A program made the position numbers and the translations under genes. Below, piece after piece: positions 4,756-6,110 of a stretch of 6,110 nt of DNA. The notes beneath the pieces were generated by a model, which was not told the DNA's origin, ran no database searches, and saw nothing but the letters and a program-made list of their open reading frames with translations. Positions within the stretch are counted from its first letter, which is position 1, and each line of letters begins with the position of its first letter. This DNA comes from a bacterium. GTDB lineage: Bacteria > Cyanobacteriota > Vampirovibrionia > Gastranaerophilales > Gastranaerophilaceae. The stretch covers positions 1-6,110 of the forward strand of contig JAKSUP010000085.1 in the NCBI GenBank assembly GCA_024408905.1, given 5' to 3'.

Positions 4756-4771
4756 CAGTTAAACTGTTACA
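4756..4771 (+). promoter_or_regulatory. Iteron copy in the rep leader, probable operator
   Basis: CAGTTAAACTGTTACA matches the iterons downstream of rep and lies 11 bases before the rep start, next to its weak AGAGA ribosome site. Rep proteins of iteron plasmids often bind such a copy to repress their own gene; here that is inferred from the sequence match. Its first 11 bases (CAGTT-A-AACTG) form a small palindrome. Confidence 0.7.
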
Positions 4772-4782
4772 AGAGAAAAATT

Positions 4783-5775
4783 ATGAAAAAAAATCAAAAT
4801 AAAACCATCATTAATGAAATTGATTCAGATATAGTTGGACTTTTTGCTGCTGAAAATCTAATAAATGAACAGAAAAAAGTTTTAGCATACATACCATCGT
4901 TTTTTACAACAGCTTCATTACCGTTGAAAAACTTAAATAAACCTGTATTTATTAGAAAAGGAAGTAATGGTGTAACTTTAATATTAACCTCTCCTAAAAA
5001 TGTTCCTTTCGGGCGTTATGGAAGACTTTTGTTAAGTGTTTTAACAACACATGCTGTTCTTTCTAAGGAAAAAGATTCTCCCGTTCTTATTGAATATAAT
5101 AATCTTTCTGATTTATTAAATGAACTACAGCTTCCAAGGCAAAGAGGCAAGGATATAAAAGAACAACTAGATTGTTTTTCTAGTTGTTCTTTTACTTTTG
5201 AACAACGAATAAAAGAAGTTAAACCAGGTGTATATTTTAAGGAATTATACGAAGGAAATGCACCCCAAGAAGAAGTTGAAGTAATAACTCAAACAACAGG
5301 AAATATTCGTTTTACAAATGGAATTCAATTTAAAGAATTAAAATCTGGTAAAGACGCAGGTAGAGTAGGGTATTTTAAAATATTGCTTTCTTCAGAATTT
5401 GCAGGTTTTTGTCAAAGACATGCAGTGCCTATTGATTACACAGCCTATAAAAATATTTCAAGCCCTGTTGGCAAAGATATTTATGCGTGGCTAGTCTATC
5501 GAAATAATGGATTAAAAGCTCCAGTATTTATTCCAAGAGAAAAATTAGTAGAACAATTTATGCCGCTTAGTGATAACGCTCAAAAAGACAAAGGTAAAAT
5601 GGAGAGTAATAATTTTTATGTTATTGTAGATTTAATAAAAGAGCTAAAAGCTAAATATTATCCAGAACTTAAAGTAAGATTTGATGAAGGAGGAATAGGA
5701 ATAACTTTGTTCAAAAGTCCTACTCCTGTTTTAAAAGATGATGTAAGGTACGCCTTAATTACTGCAAATATTTAA
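4783..5775 (+). CDS. repA: Plasmid replication initiator, RepA_C family
   Basis: This 330-residue protein resembles plasmid-encoded RepA proteins of the RepA_C type. It has a central FGRYGRLLLSVLTTHAV block (residues 77-92) and a nearby LLNELQLPRQRGKDIKEQLD (111-130), which match the typical PxGxxPRLLLxxLTTEAV and SxFxxxLGL...G motifs. Late in the protein, GKDIYAWLVYRN (230-241) matches the DIYLWLTYR block. Length is normal for the family. It should bind the iterons (one in its own leader, several just downstream) and, with host DnaA, open the origin. The start is ATG 4783 with only a weak AGAGA ribosome site, consistent with low expression. A perfect 15-bp terminator-like inverted repeat lies inside the gene at 5157-5193. 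Confidence 0.85.
   Translation: MKKNQNKTIINEIDSDIVGLFAAENLINEQKKVLAYIPSFFTTASLPLKNLNKPVFIRKGSNGVTLILTSPKNVPFGRYGRLLLSVLTTHAVLSKEKDSPVLIEYNNLSDLLNELQLPRQRGKDIKEQLDCFSSCSFTFEQRIKEVKPGVYFKELYEGNAPQEEVEVITQTTGNIRFTNGIQFKELKSGKDAGRVGYFKILLSSEFAGFCQRHAVPIDYTAYKNISSPVGKDIYAWLVYRNNGLKAPVFIPREKLVEQFMPLSDNAQKDKGKMESNNFYVIVDLIKELKAKYYPELKVRFDEGGIGITLFKSPTPVLKDDVRYALITANI
5157..5193. repeat. Perfect 15-bp inverted repeat inside rep
   Basis: AAAAGAACAACTAGA (5157-5171) and TCTAGTTGTTCTTTT (5179-5193) are exact complements around a 7-base T-rich loop, within codons for residues 126-137. On both strands the stem ends in T4, like a weak intrinsic terminator. It could limit rep transcription or pause it; chance is less likely given the perfect arms. 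Confidence 0.65.
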
Positions 5776-5779
5776 GATG

Positions 5780-5796
5780 ATGTAACAGTTTAACTG
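5780..5796 (-). repeat. Iteron, inverse orientation
   Basis: Reverse complement reads CAGTTAAACTGTTACAT, a full match to the copy in the rep leader and to the core of the downstream iterons. It begins 5 bases after the rep stop. Confidence 0.75.
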
Positions 5797-5809
5797 AGGA
5801 ATTTTCAAG

Positions 5810-5818
5810 TTATCCACA
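5810..5818 (+). promoter_or_regulatory. DnaA box (perfect TTATCCACA)
   Basis: This is an exact match to the standard DnaA box, followed at once by a weaker copy (AAATCCACA, 5818-5826). It lies between the first iteron and the AT-rich stretch. Confidence 0.75.
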
Positions 5819-5903
5819 AATCCACAGGCTCTATTATTAGATTTCAAATTTATTATTTGAATTTATTAGATATAATAGAAGAATCTGTTATATTGTTACA
5901 TTC

Positions 5904-5923
5904 TTCCGTTAAACTGTTACATC
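5904..5923 (+). repeat. Iteron, 20-bp copy 1
   Basis: TTCCGTTAAACTGTTACATC is repeated without change at 5989-6008, 85 bp further on. A partial copy (TATTGTTACAT, 5891-5901) lies just upstream, so Rep may contact a tandem pair here. Confidence 0.8.
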
Positions 5924-5988
5924 TTTTTTTATGAATTTTGAAAAGTATTGTAAATAAAGGCTTTTCAAAGCTAAAATAAATTTACAAA

Positions 5989-6008
5989 TTCCGTTAAACT
6001 GTTACATC
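5989..6008 (+). repeat. Iteron, 20-bp copy 2
   Basis: Identical over 20 bases to the copy at 5904-5923. The 85-bp separation is close to eight helical turns, so the copies probably face the same side of the DNA. Confidence 0.8.
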
Positions 6009-6016
6009 ATTTTAGA

Positions 6017-6042
6017 GTTATCCACAACAAAATGTGGATAAC
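6017..6042. promoter_or_regulatory. Inverted pair of DnaA boxes
   Basis: GTTATCCACA (6017-6026) and TGTGGATAAC (6033-6042) are perfect inverse copies with a 6-base spacer. Each contains the exact DnaA box TTATCCACA. Confidence 0.8.
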
Positions 6043-6044
6043 CT

Positions 6045-6061
6045 CAGTTCAATTGTTACAT
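6045..6061 (+). repeat. Degenerate iteron
   Basis: CAGTTCAATTGTTACAT differs at two positions from the iteron CAGTTAAACTGTTACAT. It directly follows the DnaA box pair. Confidence 0.65.
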
Positions 6062-6081
6062 AAGATTGTGGCAAGAAAGCT

Positions 6082-6100
6082 GCCGTACCTTTAGGTCGGC
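6082..6100. repeat. Small GC-rich hairpin at window end
   Basis: GCCG-T-ACC pairs with GGT-CGGC around a TTTA loop (7 bp with one bulged T). A competing stem, GGCA (6070-6073) with TGCC (6081-6084), uses overlapping bases. It has no T-run, so a terminator is unlikely; an origin-associated or 5' RNA structure is possible. Confidence 0.4.
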
Positions 6101-6110
6101 TGATGAATTG

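Larger units (their letters stand above)
5776..6110. other. Iteron-type replication origin region
   Basis: This gene-free segment downstream of rep holds Rep-type iterons, three perfect DnaA boxes and AT-rich inverted repeats at 5830-5879 and 5948-5987. The first pairs TCTATTAT with ATAATAGA around an inner TTCAAAT/ATTTGAA stem; the second pairs TTGTAAAT with ATTTACAA. The AT-rich stretch 5827-5890 is the best candidate for the unwinding element. The arrangement matches iteron plasmid origins; the exact start of replication cannot be placed. The window ends within or just after this region. Confidence 0.8.

Overview
This is an AT-rich window (roughly two-thirds A+T by eye) that reads as the backbone of a small plasmid or a phage-plasmid from a low-GC, double-membraned bacterium. 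Strong Shine-Dalgarno sequences (AGGAG/AGAGG types) precede most genes, which argues against Bacteroidota. A nested pair resembling inner- and outer-membrane spanins implies an outer membrane. A spirochaete such as Treponema would fit, but that is a guess and nothing in the sequence proves it.

Layout. Positions 1-1070 (+) hold the 3' end of an unrecognised gene, coupled by an ATGA overlap to a gene for a 264-residue protein with an N-terminal helix-turn-helix of phage-regulator type. Positions 1071-1478 hold a possible 32-residue membrane peptide gene, a long imperfect hairpin, a perfect 13-bp terminator-type hairpin, and an AT-rich operator or centromere region. Positions 1479-2557 (+) encode a ParA ATPase and a small basic partner with a ribbon-helix-helix-like end. 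The same AGTGTTA/TAACACT heptamers, often phased at 11 bp, lie on both sides of this pair.

Positions 2598-4660 (-) form one tightly packed operon, in transcription order: an enzyme with an L,D-transpeptidase-like H...SxGC motif, a small CxxC/HNH-like zinc protein, a four-helix holin-like protein, an inner-membrane spanin-like protein, an outer-membrane lipoprotein spanin-like protein read from a second frame inside it, and a DUF1064-type PD-(D/E)XK nuclease. It looks like a phage lysis cassette with an unusual enzyme in the endolysin position. Positions 4661-4782 are a divergent promoter region. Positions 4783-5775 (+) encode a RepA_C-type replication initiator. Positions 5776-6110 are an origin with 17-18-bp iterons, perfect DnaA boxes and an AT-rich segment.

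Together, Rep with its iterons would replicate the element and ParA with its partner would segregate it. The minus-strand operon would give an envelope-breaking function. No capsid, tail, terminase or integrase gene is visible, so whether the element makes particles cannot be judged here. The first gene is open at its 5' end, so the window is either cut from a larger replicon or is a circular element opened inside that gene.
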